Source: Pedobacter nanyangensis
Lineage (GTDB): Bacteria; Bacteroidota; Bacteroidia; Sphingobacteriales; Sphingobacteriaceae
Direction: 5' to 3'
DNA length: 64,000 nt
NCBI RefSeq assembly: GCF_003313505.1
Contig: NZ_QMHO01000002.1
Span: 253,976-317,975, forward strand
Positions 35,939 to 43,372 of the stretch are shown here, piece by piece. The position numbers and the translations under genes were made by a program. A model generated the notes under the pieces. The model saw nothing but the letters and a program-made list of their open reading frames with translations, was not told the DNA's origin and made no database searches. Every line of letters begins with the position of its first letter. Position 1 is the stretch's first letter.

Positions 35939-36155
35939 GTTGAGCGGGCTTTGGTCTGTCAATACCGTGCAAAATTTGTTCCAAGTCCTTAAGTATAACT
36001 ATTCATTAAACCGTTTAGGCGAAAAACATTTCAGAATAACTGGCTTTTATGATACCTTTGGACCATAATCAAGAAGCCCTTTTTCGAAGTGCTCGATATA
36101 AGGAAATCATCTAAATACCTCAGCTCCTATTTTTGATGTTAATTAAGCTTGTTTA

Positions 36156-36716
36156 ATGCCCAGAAAGAAGATTAGAACATTTACCATTGCCCTTACGCTA
36201 ATCATACAACTTCTATTTTTATCCGCCATTTTTATGGAGAAACTGCAGAACGTTTATACGCCTTTTGCCATCATTGTTCTAAGTCTGTTGCTGCTGATTT
36301 CCTATATTAAGGTGCCCATTCATCACCGAACCAATTTACACGAGCATGTGTTGATTGTGCTTTGGATTCCGGCCGGGGCATTGGCTTGTTACGCACTTAA
36401 TAATGTTTACCATTTGGGGCCGGTAATTGCGGCAGGTATTGTGGGTACATCGGCATCGTTTATACCACTGTTGAATAAAAAATCTACTTATTTAAAACAG
36501 TTGCCTGCAACATTTTACTGCGGAGCGTTTATCGGAATGACCAATATTGCCATTGCCTCTTCGGTTTATTTTGTGTTGGCCGCATCTTTTTTTGCCGGAG
36601 TTTTGTTGTTGGTTTCCAAAAGTTTGTTTAACGGCCTGGGCGGTAAATTGGGCACGGTAGCTTTTACCGCAGTAACCATCACTTCGTTTATCTTTTTCCT
36701 GTTGTTTAAAAAATGA
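36156..36716 (+). CDS. Small membrane protein, first of a related pair
   Basis: The 186-residue protein has about five membrane helices. Its C-terminal half contains CGAFIGMTN and KSLFNGLGGKLGTVAF, and the same two features in the same order recur in the next gene (GGSFIGMAS and SFFNGYGGALGASAGI). I infer that the two are homologous or form a heteromeric membrane complex. No known family is recognised. The next gene overlaps by four bases (ATGA). Confidence 0.78.
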   Translation: MPRKKIRTFTIALTLIIQLLFLSAIFMEKLQNVYTPFAIIVLSLLLLISYIKVPIHHRTNLHEHVLIVLWIPAGALACYALNNVYHLGPVIAAGIVGTSASFIPLLNKKSTYLKQLPATFYCGAFIGMTNIAIASSVYFVLAASFFAGVLLLVSKSLFNGLGGKLGTVAFTAVTITSFIFFLLFKK

Positions 36717-37159
36717 TTGCATTTATCCTTATTCTCGTTGCAATAATTGCCGCAATGCTCACTTTTTATGTAAACCACCAGCTCAGGCAAGGTCCCGTAA
36801 GATCTTCTGCATTGTTGTCTTTAATTGTTGCTGCAACCTTTTATTTCTTTCCAAACCTGTTGCCAACAGAATTGGCTAAAAATATTCCGGTTGTTTTTAT
36901 AGGAGGATCTTTCATCGGAATGGCTTCCAAGAAAATCATCGATAATTATATCAAGTTGGCTATTTCGGGTTTAGTGTTTGCGGTTATTTACCTCAATACC
37001 AGTAGCTTTTTTAATGGGTATGGTGGTGCACTGGGAGCGTCTGCAGGTATTTCACTCCTGTCGGTTTTAAGCTTGCCATTTTTTACTCCTAAAAAACATC
37101 ACCTTACCAATGGGGTGCTCCAATTACGAAAAATCATTTTCAGAAGGAATAAAGATTAA
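36713..37159 (+). CDS. Small membrane protein, second of a related pair
   Basis: The 148-residue protein has about four helices and a basic C-terminal tail (KIIFRRNKD). It carries GGSFIGMASKK and a Gly-rich loop FFNGYGGALGAS, which parallel the upstream protein. The four-base overlap with the upstream gene indicates translational coupling and a fixed ratio. Possible functions include a small permease or a sensor; the sequence does not decide. Confidence 0.78.
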   Translation: MIAFILILVAIIAAMLTFYVNHQLRQGPVRSSALLSLIVAATFYFFPNLLPTELAKNIPVVFIGGSFIGMASKKIIDNYIKLAISGLVFAVIYLNTSSFFNGYGGALGASAGISLLSVLSLPFFTPKKHHLTNGVLQLRKIIFRRNKD

Positions 37160-37178
37160 TTCTTAGTAAATTAGCGAC

Positions 37179-37511
37179 ATGTTTTACGCAAATAAAAAAC
37201 ATACTGCCCCGGTAAATTCGGCTGAGCAAAACGCTAAAATCTTGACAAATGTTAAAGGGTTATTGGAAAAAAAGCTCGTACAGATTAACGGCAATGTGGT
37301 TTCTTTATACCCTCAGCTTTGGAAAGACCAAGAAAAGGCGGTCAACTGGATCAAATGCCTCTACATTTACTGCTGCCTAAAAAAGCAGATCAAGGCCAAG
37401 CAAGCACTTTATTTTGAAGATATCGCTACGAAGCAAATTATCGGCTCAATGGTAAATAATGTACCTAAGGTCATCAACTTTGAATTTACTGATCAAACCC
37501 ACAAAATTTGA
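37179..37511 (+). CDS. Small soluble protein, unknown
   Basis: The 110-residue protein has no signal peptide or membrane helix. It is Lys-rich and helical, with LYPQLWKDQEKAVNWIKCLYI and a Cys-Cys pair (YIYCCLKKQIK). It follows the paired membrane proteins by 19 bases and precedes the glucokinase by 66, with a promoter box in that last gap. It may belong to the membrane pair; no function is recognised. Confidence 0.65.
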   Translation: MFYANKKHTAPVNSAEQNAKILTNVKGLLEKKLVQINGNVVSLYPQLWKDQEKAVNWIKCLYIYCCLKKQIKAKQALYFEDIATKQIIGSMVNNVPKVINFEFTDQTHKI

Positions 37512-37544
37512 TTTTTAAATAACTTTTCCCCTTTGTAAACTAGC

Positions 37545-37552
37545 TATCTTTG
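37545..37552 (+). promoter_or_regulatory. -7 box of the glucokinase/pentose-phosphate run
   Basis: TATCTTTG matches TAnnTTTG, 25 bases before the ATG at 37578. Confidence 0.45.
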
Positions 37553-37577
37553 ACTAGCATCACCATAAAAGCCAATT

Positions 37578-38330
37578 ATGTCAGTAAAGAAAATCTCAAA
37601 AAAAGGAAACGTACTCACCATAGATATTGGCGGAACAAATATTAAAGCTTGCATTTTGGATGATAATGGTAAAATCATTACCGATTATATCTCAGAACCT
37701 ACTCCAAAAAATGCTGGACCCAAAGAGGTGATCGAAACCATTAAAAAGCTGACCAAGGGGCTGAAAAATTTTGAAAAAATTTCTGTGGGTTTTCCGGGCT
37801 ATGTAAGGGATGGTGTGGTGCAAACAGCTCCTAATTTGGCAGAAAACAAATGGGCCAATGTAGATTTAGCAGATCAAATTAGCCAGTGGTTTAACCTCCC
37901 CGTAAGGTTGGTTAATGATGCGGATCTGCAAGGCTTGGGTATTGTAAAAGGCAAAGGCCTGGAAATTGTATTTACCCTGGGTACTGGTTTTGGTACGGCC
38001 CTGCTCTTTGATGGCGATTTGCTGCCTCACTTTGAACTGGCACATTTGCCCATCACCAAAGGAGAAAGCTACGACGAATATATCGGTAAAAGAGGTTTTG
38101 AAAAAGTAGGCAAGGAAAAATGGAACGAGAGATTGAAATATATCATCGAAATATATAAAACGGTTTTTAACTTCGATGTACTTTACATTGGTGGTGGAAA
38201 CGCTGCAAACATCAATTTTAGGCTAGACCATAATATCAAAATTGTTTCCAATAAAGATGGTATTAAGGGCGGTGCCAAACTTTGGAAAGCCAAAGAGAAA
38301 TTCTTGGTTTGCACTAATCTGCATGATTAG
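37578..38330 (+). CDS. ppgK: ROK-family polyphosphate/ATP glucokinase
   Basis: The 250-residue kinase has DIGGTNIKACIL at the phosphate site, VGFPGYVRDGVV, NDADLQGLG with the catalytic Asp, LGTGFGTALLFDG, and YIGGGNAANI. The zinc-binding CxCGxxGCxE motif of ordinary ROK kinases is missing, and the segment HFELAHLPI followed by a W..R....I pattern is that of polyphosphate glucokinases. It phosphorylates glucose to glucose 6-phosphate. gnd, zwf and pgl follow on the same strand, and ppk1 and ppx lie just beyond, which favours a polyphosphate-using enzyme. Phosphoryl-donor choice is not proven by sequence. Confidence 0.75.
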   Translation: MSVKKISKKGNVLTIDIGGTNIKACILDDNGKIITDYISEPTPKNAGPKEVIETIKKLTKGLKNFEKISVGFPGYVRDGVVQTAPNLAENKWANVDLADQISQWFNLPVRLVNDADLQGLGIVKGKGLEIVFTLGTGFGTALLFDGDLLPHFELAHLPITKGESYDEYIGKRGFEKVGKEKWNERLKYIIEIYKTVFNFDVLYIGGGNAANINFRLDHNIKIVSNKDGIKGGAKLWKAKEKFLVCTNLHD

Positions 38331-38375
38331 AAATATCAATAATCTTTAAATTATTTTGTAAAAAGCAACATAAAA

Positions 38376-39794
38376 ATGAGTATCAACAACACTGAAAAGA
38401 ACTACAATTTCGGCATGATTGGTTTGGGAACCATGGGCAGAAACTTGCTGTTAAACATGGCCGATCATGGGTTTTCTGTAACCGGACATGATAAGAGCGA
38501 GAAAATGCTTGCCTTGTTAGAAGAAGAAGGTAAAGCGCATCATCTGAAAGGATTTGCCAAGGTAGAAGATTTTGTAGAAAGCTTAACTTCTCCGAAGACG
38601 ATTATTTTGCTAGTTCCTGCAGGTAAGATTGTAGATGAAGTGATTGCAGAAATTACACCTTTATTGAGTAAAGGTGATATTATTATCGATAGTGGAAACT
38701 CTTATTATGCTGATACGACCAGAAGATCAGTGGCATTAAAAGAGCAAGGTTTCCATTTCTTTGGCATGGGTATTTCAGGTGGTGAAGAAGGTGCTCGTTT
38801 TGGACCTAGCTTAATGCCAGGCGGCGATAAGCAAGCCTACAGCGTCGTAAAAGATTTACTAGAGGCGGTATCTGCTAAAGTTAATGGCGAGCCTTGTGTA
38901 GCTTACATTGGTCCTGGCGCTTCTGGACACTTCGTGAAAATGACCCACAACGGTATCGAGTATGCTATTATGCAATTGTTGGCTGAAACCTACGATATCC
39001 TTAAAAATGGCTTAGGTTATGATAATCAACAGATCCAGCAAGTATTTGAAAAATGGAATAATGGCCGTTTGAAATCTTTCTTGATGGAAATTACCAAAGA
39101 TGTTTTCTTGTTTAAGGATGAAAAGACTGGTAATTTATTGGTAGATGAAATTAAGGACCAAGCTAAATCAAAAGGTACTGGTAAATGGACCTCTCAAATT
39201 GCGATGGACGTTGAAATTCCATTAAATACCATTGATGCTTCGGTAGCGGCTAGAAATTTATCTAAGTTGAAAGATTTACGTGTAGAATTAGAAGGTGCAT
39301 TTGGTAAATCGGCAAGCATTTCGCAAAACAACGATTTTGAAGCACAATTAGAAGAAGCATTTTATTTTGCCATGGTATCGGCTTACGCCCAAGGCATGCA
39401 TTTATTGTGGAAAGCTTCCGAAGAATATGGCTACGAGTTAAATATGGCCGAAATTGCGAAGATCTGGAGAGGTGGTTGTATCATTCGTGCCGAGTTTTTG
39501 CAAGATATTTACGAAGCATATCAAAAACAACCGAGCTTACAACACCTTTATCAAGATGCTTCTATCCAACAGAAACTTCAAAAAGGTTTAAAGGATACTC
39601 GTAACGTGATTGCATCTGCTATTAGCGCCGGTATTGCAGTGCCTTGTTATGCAGCGGCCATCACTTACTTCGATACTTTGAAAACCGGAAGAATGCCGTC
39701 TAACTTGATCCAGGCACAACGCGATTATTTTGGCGCACATACTTTTGAGCGTATTGACAGTGAAGGCGTTTTTCACGCAGAATGGAGTAAATAA
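38376..39794 (+). CDS. gnd: 6-phosphogluconate dehydrogenase, decarboxylating
   Basis: The 472-residue protein has the NAD(P) fold start MIGLGTMGRNLLLNMADHGF, the signature GMGISGGEEGARFGPSLMPGG region and KMTHNGIEYAIMQLLAETYD with the catalytic Lys and the substrate-binding residues. It oxidises 6-phosphogluconate to ribulose 5-phosphate and CO2, making NADPH. Length and motifs are those of the long bacterial form. It follows ppgK by 45 bases and precedes zwf. Confidence 0.97.
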   Translation: MSINNTEKNYNFGMIGLGTMGRNLLLNMADHGFSVTGHDKSEKMLALLEEEGKAHHLKGFAKVEDFVESLTSPKTIILLVPAGKIVDEVIAEITPLLSKGDIIIDSGNSYYADTTRRSVALKEQGFHFFGMGISGGEEGARFGPSLMPGGDKQAYSVVKDLLEAVSAKVNGEPCVAYIGPGASGHFVKMTHNGIEYAIMQLLAETYDILKNGLGYDNQQIQQVFEKWNNGRLKSFLMEITKDVFLFKDEKTGNLLVDEIKDQAKSKGTGKWTSQIAMDVEIPLNTIDASVAARNLSKLKDLRVELEGAFGKSASISQNNDFEAQLEEAFYFAMVSAYAQGMHLLWKASEEYGYELNMAEIAKIWRGGCIIRAEFLQDIYEAYQKQPSLQHLYQDASIQQKLQKGLKDTRNVIASAISAGIAVPCYAAAITYFDTLKTGRMPSNLIQAQRDYFGAHTFERIDSEGVFHAEWSK

Positions 39795-39830
39795 GTTAAA
39801 AGTAAAAATTCAAAAGTTAAAAATAAACTA

Positions 39831-39873
39831 GCCGCAGATACACAGACAAGAAATTGAGTGTTACATCTGTGGC
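39831..39873. repeat. GCCACAG-family palindrome, copy 2
   Basis: GCCGCAGAT (39831-39839) and ATCTGTGGC (39865-39873) form the stem, with ACACAGAC next to the left arm. It lies between gnd and zwf. Confidence 0.65.
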
Positions 39874-39905
39874 AAAAACGAAGCTCTAATTAAGCTTTTA
39901 AAAAA

Positions 39906-41414
39906 ATGAAAAAAGCAAGTAAACTTAATCCTACCATATTTGTCATTTTTGGTGGCACAGGCGATTTAAATAAGCGCAAACTAGCTCCGGCATTATATAA
40001 TTTATACACCGAAGGTTATATGCCAGGCAAGTTCGCTATCATTGGAACGGGAAGAACGGCATTTACCGACGAGAAATATCAGAAAGAGCTATTGCATAGC
40101 GTTAATGAGTTCTCTAGAAATGGAAAGGTGAAAAAGGATAAATGGGATGTTTTCAGCCAGAGCATCCACTACTGCACTATCGACATCAAATCGCAGCAGA
40201 CTTTCGAAAACCTTAAGGGTGAAATTGAAAAATACCAAGCTGATTTTGGGGAGAAAACCCAGGTGATTTTCTATTTGGCGGTAGCGCCTAACCTATTCCC
40301 GTTAATTGCCCAATGCTTACACCAGTATAAGCTTACCGGTAACGAAGAAAATTGCAGGATTGTAATTGAGAAACCCTTTGGTCATGATTTAGAAAGCGCA
40401 AAGGAACTGAACTTGTTGCTAAGCGGTATTTTCACCGAGAAGCAAATTTACAGAATAGACCACTATTTGGGTAAGGAAACAGTACAGAACATGATGGCTT
40501 TCCGTTTTGCCAATTCGCTGTTTGAACCATTGTGGAACCGTACCTACATAGAGCATATCCAAATTTCGGTAACGGAACAATTGGGCGTGGGCGATAGAGG
40601 TGGTTATTATGAAGGTGCGGGCGCTTTGAGGGATATGATTCAAAATCACTTGCTACAGCTCCTTTGTTTGGTGGGCATGGAAGCCCCTATTTCTTTCAAT
40701 GCCGATGAAATCAGGGACAGAAAAGTGGAGGTTTTAAAAGCCGTTAGGCCATTTAAACCTGAAGAAATTAGTGCGCATGCTGTTCGTGGCCAGTACAGCA
40801 AAGGCTGGGTAGAAGGCAAGGAAGTGCCAGGCTACCGTTCAGAAAATGGCGTAGATGCTCATTCGAATACAGAAACCTTTGCTGCCGTTAAGTTCTTTAT
40901 CGATAATTGGCGCTGGCAAGGTATTCCATTCTACTTGCGTACAGGTAAACGGATGAACCAAACCTCATCAATTATTACCATTCAGTTTAAGGATGTTCCG
41001 CACCATATTTTCTCTAACAACGTAGCGGAAACTTGGCAGCAGAATAGGTTAATCATCAGCATTCAGCCAGAAGCAAGTATCAGGTTGCAGGTACAATCTA
41101 AGCGCCCGGGTTTGGATATGGTGTTAAACCCTGTGGATATGGTATTCAATTACAAAGGCACTTATGAGAACGATTCGCCAGAGGCCTATGAAACCTTGCT
41201 TTTAGACGCCATTTTGGGTGACCAAACACTGTTTATGCGTGGTGATCAGGTAGAAGCTGCTTGGGAACTCGTGATGCCAATCATCCATACTTGGGAGAAT
41301 AAAAAATCGCTGAGCTTCCCTAACTATGCGGCAGATAGCTGGGGACCAGAAGAAGCCGAAGCGCTGATAGCGAGAGATGGTTATCACTGGTTTACCTTGC
41401 CGATTAAAGATTAA
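39906..41414 (+). CDS. zwf: Glucose-6-phosphate 1-dehydrogenase
   Basis: The 502-residue protein has the N-terminal nucleotide motif FGGTGDLNKRKLAPALYNL and the catalytic RIDHYLGKETVQNMM with its His. It oxidises glucose 6-phosphate to 6-phosphogluconolactone and makes NADPH, the entry to the oxidative pentose phosphate pathway. It lies between gnd and pgl on the same strand, with repeat elements in both gaps. Confidence 0.97.
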   Translation: MKKASKLNPTIFVIFGGTGDLNKRKLAPALYNLYTEGYMPGKFAIIGTGRTAFTDEKYQKELLHSVNEFSRNGKVKKDKWDVFSQSIHYCTIDIKSQQTFENLKGEIEKYQADFGEKTQVIFYLAVAPNLFPLIAQCLHQYKLTGNEENCRIVIEKPFGHDLESAKELNLLLSGIFTEKQIYRIDHYLGKETVQNMMAFRFANSLFEPLWNRTYIEHIQISVTEQLGVGDRGGYYEGAGALRDMIQNHLLQLLCLVGMEAPISFNADEIRDRKVEVLKAVRPFKPEEISAHAVRGQYSKGWVEGKEVPGYRSENGVDAHSNTETFAAVKFFIDNWRWQGIPFYLRTGKRMNQTSSIITIQFKDVPHHIFSNNVAETWQQNRLIISIQPEASIRLQVQSKRPGLDMVLNPVDMVFNYKGTYENDSPEAYETLLLDAILGDQTLFMRGDQVEAAWELVMPIIHTWENKKSLSFPNYAADSWGPEEAEALIARDGYHWFTLPIKD

Positions 41415-41505
41415 CCCCTAAATCCCCCGAAAGGGGACTTTTGGAATAGAGGTTATAGCAAATTATTAATAAACATTTTATAAAAAGCCCCTTTAGGGGT
41501 TTGGG
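41415..41505. repeat. Paired C-rich/G-rich hairpin repeat between zwf and pgl
   Basis: Two small hairpins, CCCC-CGAAA-GGGG (41424-41436) and CCCC-TTTA-GGGG (41488-41499), lie at opposite ends of the gap, with arms CTTTT and AAAAG facing each other. The pattern is that of a Bacteroidetes interspersed element. Confidence 0.55.
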
Positions 41506-41507
41506 AT

Positions 41508-42230
41508 ATGAAACTAAACATATTTAAAAGCCAAGATGAACTTAACGAGCAATTGGCACAACACGTGATTGAAATTTATCACCAAGCAATTGCCGAAAAG
41601 AACCGCTTTGATTTTGTGCTTACCGGCGGAAATTCACCGAAAGGGCTTTACCAATTGCTATCAACTACTTACAGGGCAAAGATAGATTGGGATAAGGTAT
41701 ATTTCTTTTTCGGAGATGAGCGTACGGTTTTGCCTTTTGAAAAAGATTATAACGGATTAATGGCCAAAGAGAGTTTTTTTGACAATTTGGAGTTGAAAGA
41801 CGGCCATGTTTTTTACGTAGATACCAATTTATCGCCTGAGGAAGCCGCCGCCGATTATAAGGAAAAACTAGATCAACATTTTGGCAATTACCCAATTGTT
41901 TTTGATTTGATTTTGCTGGGCATGGGCGATGATGCGCATACGGCCTCAATTTTCCCTCATACTACTTTGGTGACTAACGAAGCAACCACTGTGGCCAGTG
42001 TTTGGGTGGAGAAGTTACATACCAATAGGGTGAGCTTAACCGCTCCTTTAATTAATCAAGCTAAAAACATTGCTTTCATCACTTTTGGTGCAAACAAGGC
42101 CAACGCTTTACAAAAGGTTTTGGGTAACGAAAAGGACTATGCAAACTATCCATCGCAATTGATTAATCCTGTTAAGGGGAATTTACAATGGTTTGTAGAT
42201 GAAGCTGCCGCGAGTTTGTTAGCGCAATAG
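41508..42230 (+). CDS. pgl: 6-phosphogluconolactonase
   Basis: The 240-residue protein has FVLTGGNSPKGLYQLL, FFGDERTVLPFEKDYNGLMAKE and LILLGMGDDAHTASIFPHT, the family motifs with the catalytic His. It hydrolyses the lactone produced by zwf to 6-phosphogluconate. It completes the run ppgK, gnd, zwf, pgl. A perfect palindrome follows the stop by ten bases and may act as the terminator. Confidence 0.95.
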   Translation: MKLNIFKSQDELNEQLAQHVIEIYHQAIAEKNRFDFVLTGGNSPKGLYQLLSTTYRAKIDWDKVYFFFGDERTVLPFEKDYNGLMAKESFFDNLELKDGHVFYVDTNLSPEEAAADYKEKLDQHFGNYPIVFDLILLGMGDDAHTASIFPHTTLVTNEATTVASVWVEKLHTNRVSLTAPLINQAKNIAFITFGANKANALQKVLGNEKDYANYPSQLINPVKGNLQWFVDEAAASLLAQ

Positions 42231-42240
42231 TTTATATAGA

Positions 42241-42271
42241 GACTTACGAAGTTTTCAAAACTTCGTAAGTC
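42241..42271. repeat. CTTACGAA palindrome, copy 2 (possible terminator of pgl)
   Basis: GACTTACGAAGTTTT, a central C, and AAAACTTCGTAAGTC form a perfect 15-bp stem, followed by TTTTGC. The same core stands at 10906-10932. Confidence 0.75.
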
Positions 42272-42360
42272 TTTTGCAATGTCGCTCAAATTTCCCCGTC
42301 AATTTCGAAAGGAAGTTGATTTAGTAAGTTGTATGCTCGTCAGCTCGAGCGGACCCCATT

Positions 42361-42380
42361 GAAGTCGAGAAATCTTTAAA
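42361..42380. repeat. GTCGAGAAATCT element, half copy
   Basis: GAAGTCGAGAAATCTTTAAA shares its core with the perfect palindrome at 23047-23083 and with the palindrome at 54962-54998. It lies in the gap between pgl and ppx. Confidence 0.5.
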
Positions 42381-42486
42381 GTTAAATGGACTAATGATAT
42401 GCTTGAAGCAATTCTAAATTGCGCCATTTTGCGAAGCTTCAGTTGAAATAAGAGAGAAAGTACGATTATGCTGACCACCAAATACC

Positions 42487-43371
42487 CTACAGGTTTTCCT
42501 CTATCAATAAATTGATGATCCCATCAACCATCCCCACTTTGGGAACAAAAATCTGTTTAACACCTGCCCATTTCATAATGGTAAGGTAAATTTCACAAGC
42601 CGGGATAATAACATCGGCTCTATCCGGATTAAGTTTCAGTAATGAAATACGTTCTTTTAAAGAATAAGCATTCAATTCGTTATACATATTCTTTACTTTC
42701 AGGAACGACAAAGGCATATCGTCCTTTTCTCCACTCATTCTAAACAACTTATTGATGTTGCCCCCAGTACCAATACCAACTATTTGTTTTAACTCTTTGG
42801 TGTGCAGCTTAATCCATTCTTTCATTTCATTCCACGTTTCGTCCTTGTCTTGGTTGTCAAGGATACGGATGGTACCGATATTGAAGGATCTTGAAGCAAC
42901 CGGTTGTTTATTTACAAATACCGATATCTCAGTACTACCGCCGCCTACATCAATATAAAGGTAGCTTTTCTTGATGTCCAGATTTTCTTCGATGTGGTTG
43001 GAGTAAATGATGCTGGCTTCACGCTGCCCTTCAATAATTTCGATGTTTATGTTGGCCAGCTCCTTTATTTTTTCAATTACTGCTTTCCCGTTTTTAGCTT
43101 CACGCATAGCGGATGTTGCACAAGCCAAATATTCCGTTACGTTATAAACATCCATCAAATTTCTGAAAGCGATCATTGTTTTCACCAAATCATCAATCTT
43201 TTTGGGCGATAACGCTTGATCTAAAAAGGCATCATCCCCTAAACGCAATGGCACCCTTACCAAGGTGTTCTTTTTGAAAGTAGGCGCTTTGTTTGCACCT
43301 GGACGGGTAATATCTGCAATTAATAAACGTACTGCATTGGAGCCAATATCAATGGCGGCATATCTTAACAT
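42487..43371 (-). CDS. ppx: Exopolyphosphatase/Ppx-GppA family phosphatase
   Basis: The 294-residue protein has the ASKHA start YAAIDIGSNAVRLLIAD, the middle ACATSAMREAKN, the phosphate-binding YIDVGGGSTEISVF, and IVGIGTGGNINKLF. It removes phosphate from polyphosphate or from guanosine pentaphosphate; the short form lacks the C-terminal HD domain. It starts one base after the ppk1 stop, so synthesis and breakdown enzymes are coupled. Ppx versus GppA specificity is not clear from sequence; the ppk1 neighbour favours Ppx. Confidence 0.9.
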   Translation of the reverse strand: MLRYAAIDIGSNAVRLLIADITRPGANKAPTFKKNTLVRVPLRLGDDAFLDQALSPKKIDDLVKTMIAFRNLMDVYNVTEYLACATSAMREAKNGKAVIEKIKELANINIEIIEGQREASIIYSNHIEENLDIKKSYLYIDVGGGSTEISVFVNKQPVASRSFNIGTIRILDNQDKDETWNEMKEWIKLHTKELKQIVGIGTGGNINKLFRMSGEKDDMPLSFLKVKNMYNELNAYSLKERISLLKLNPDRADVIIPACEIYLTIMKWAGVKQIFVPKVGMVDGIINLLIEENL

Positions 43372-43372
43372 G

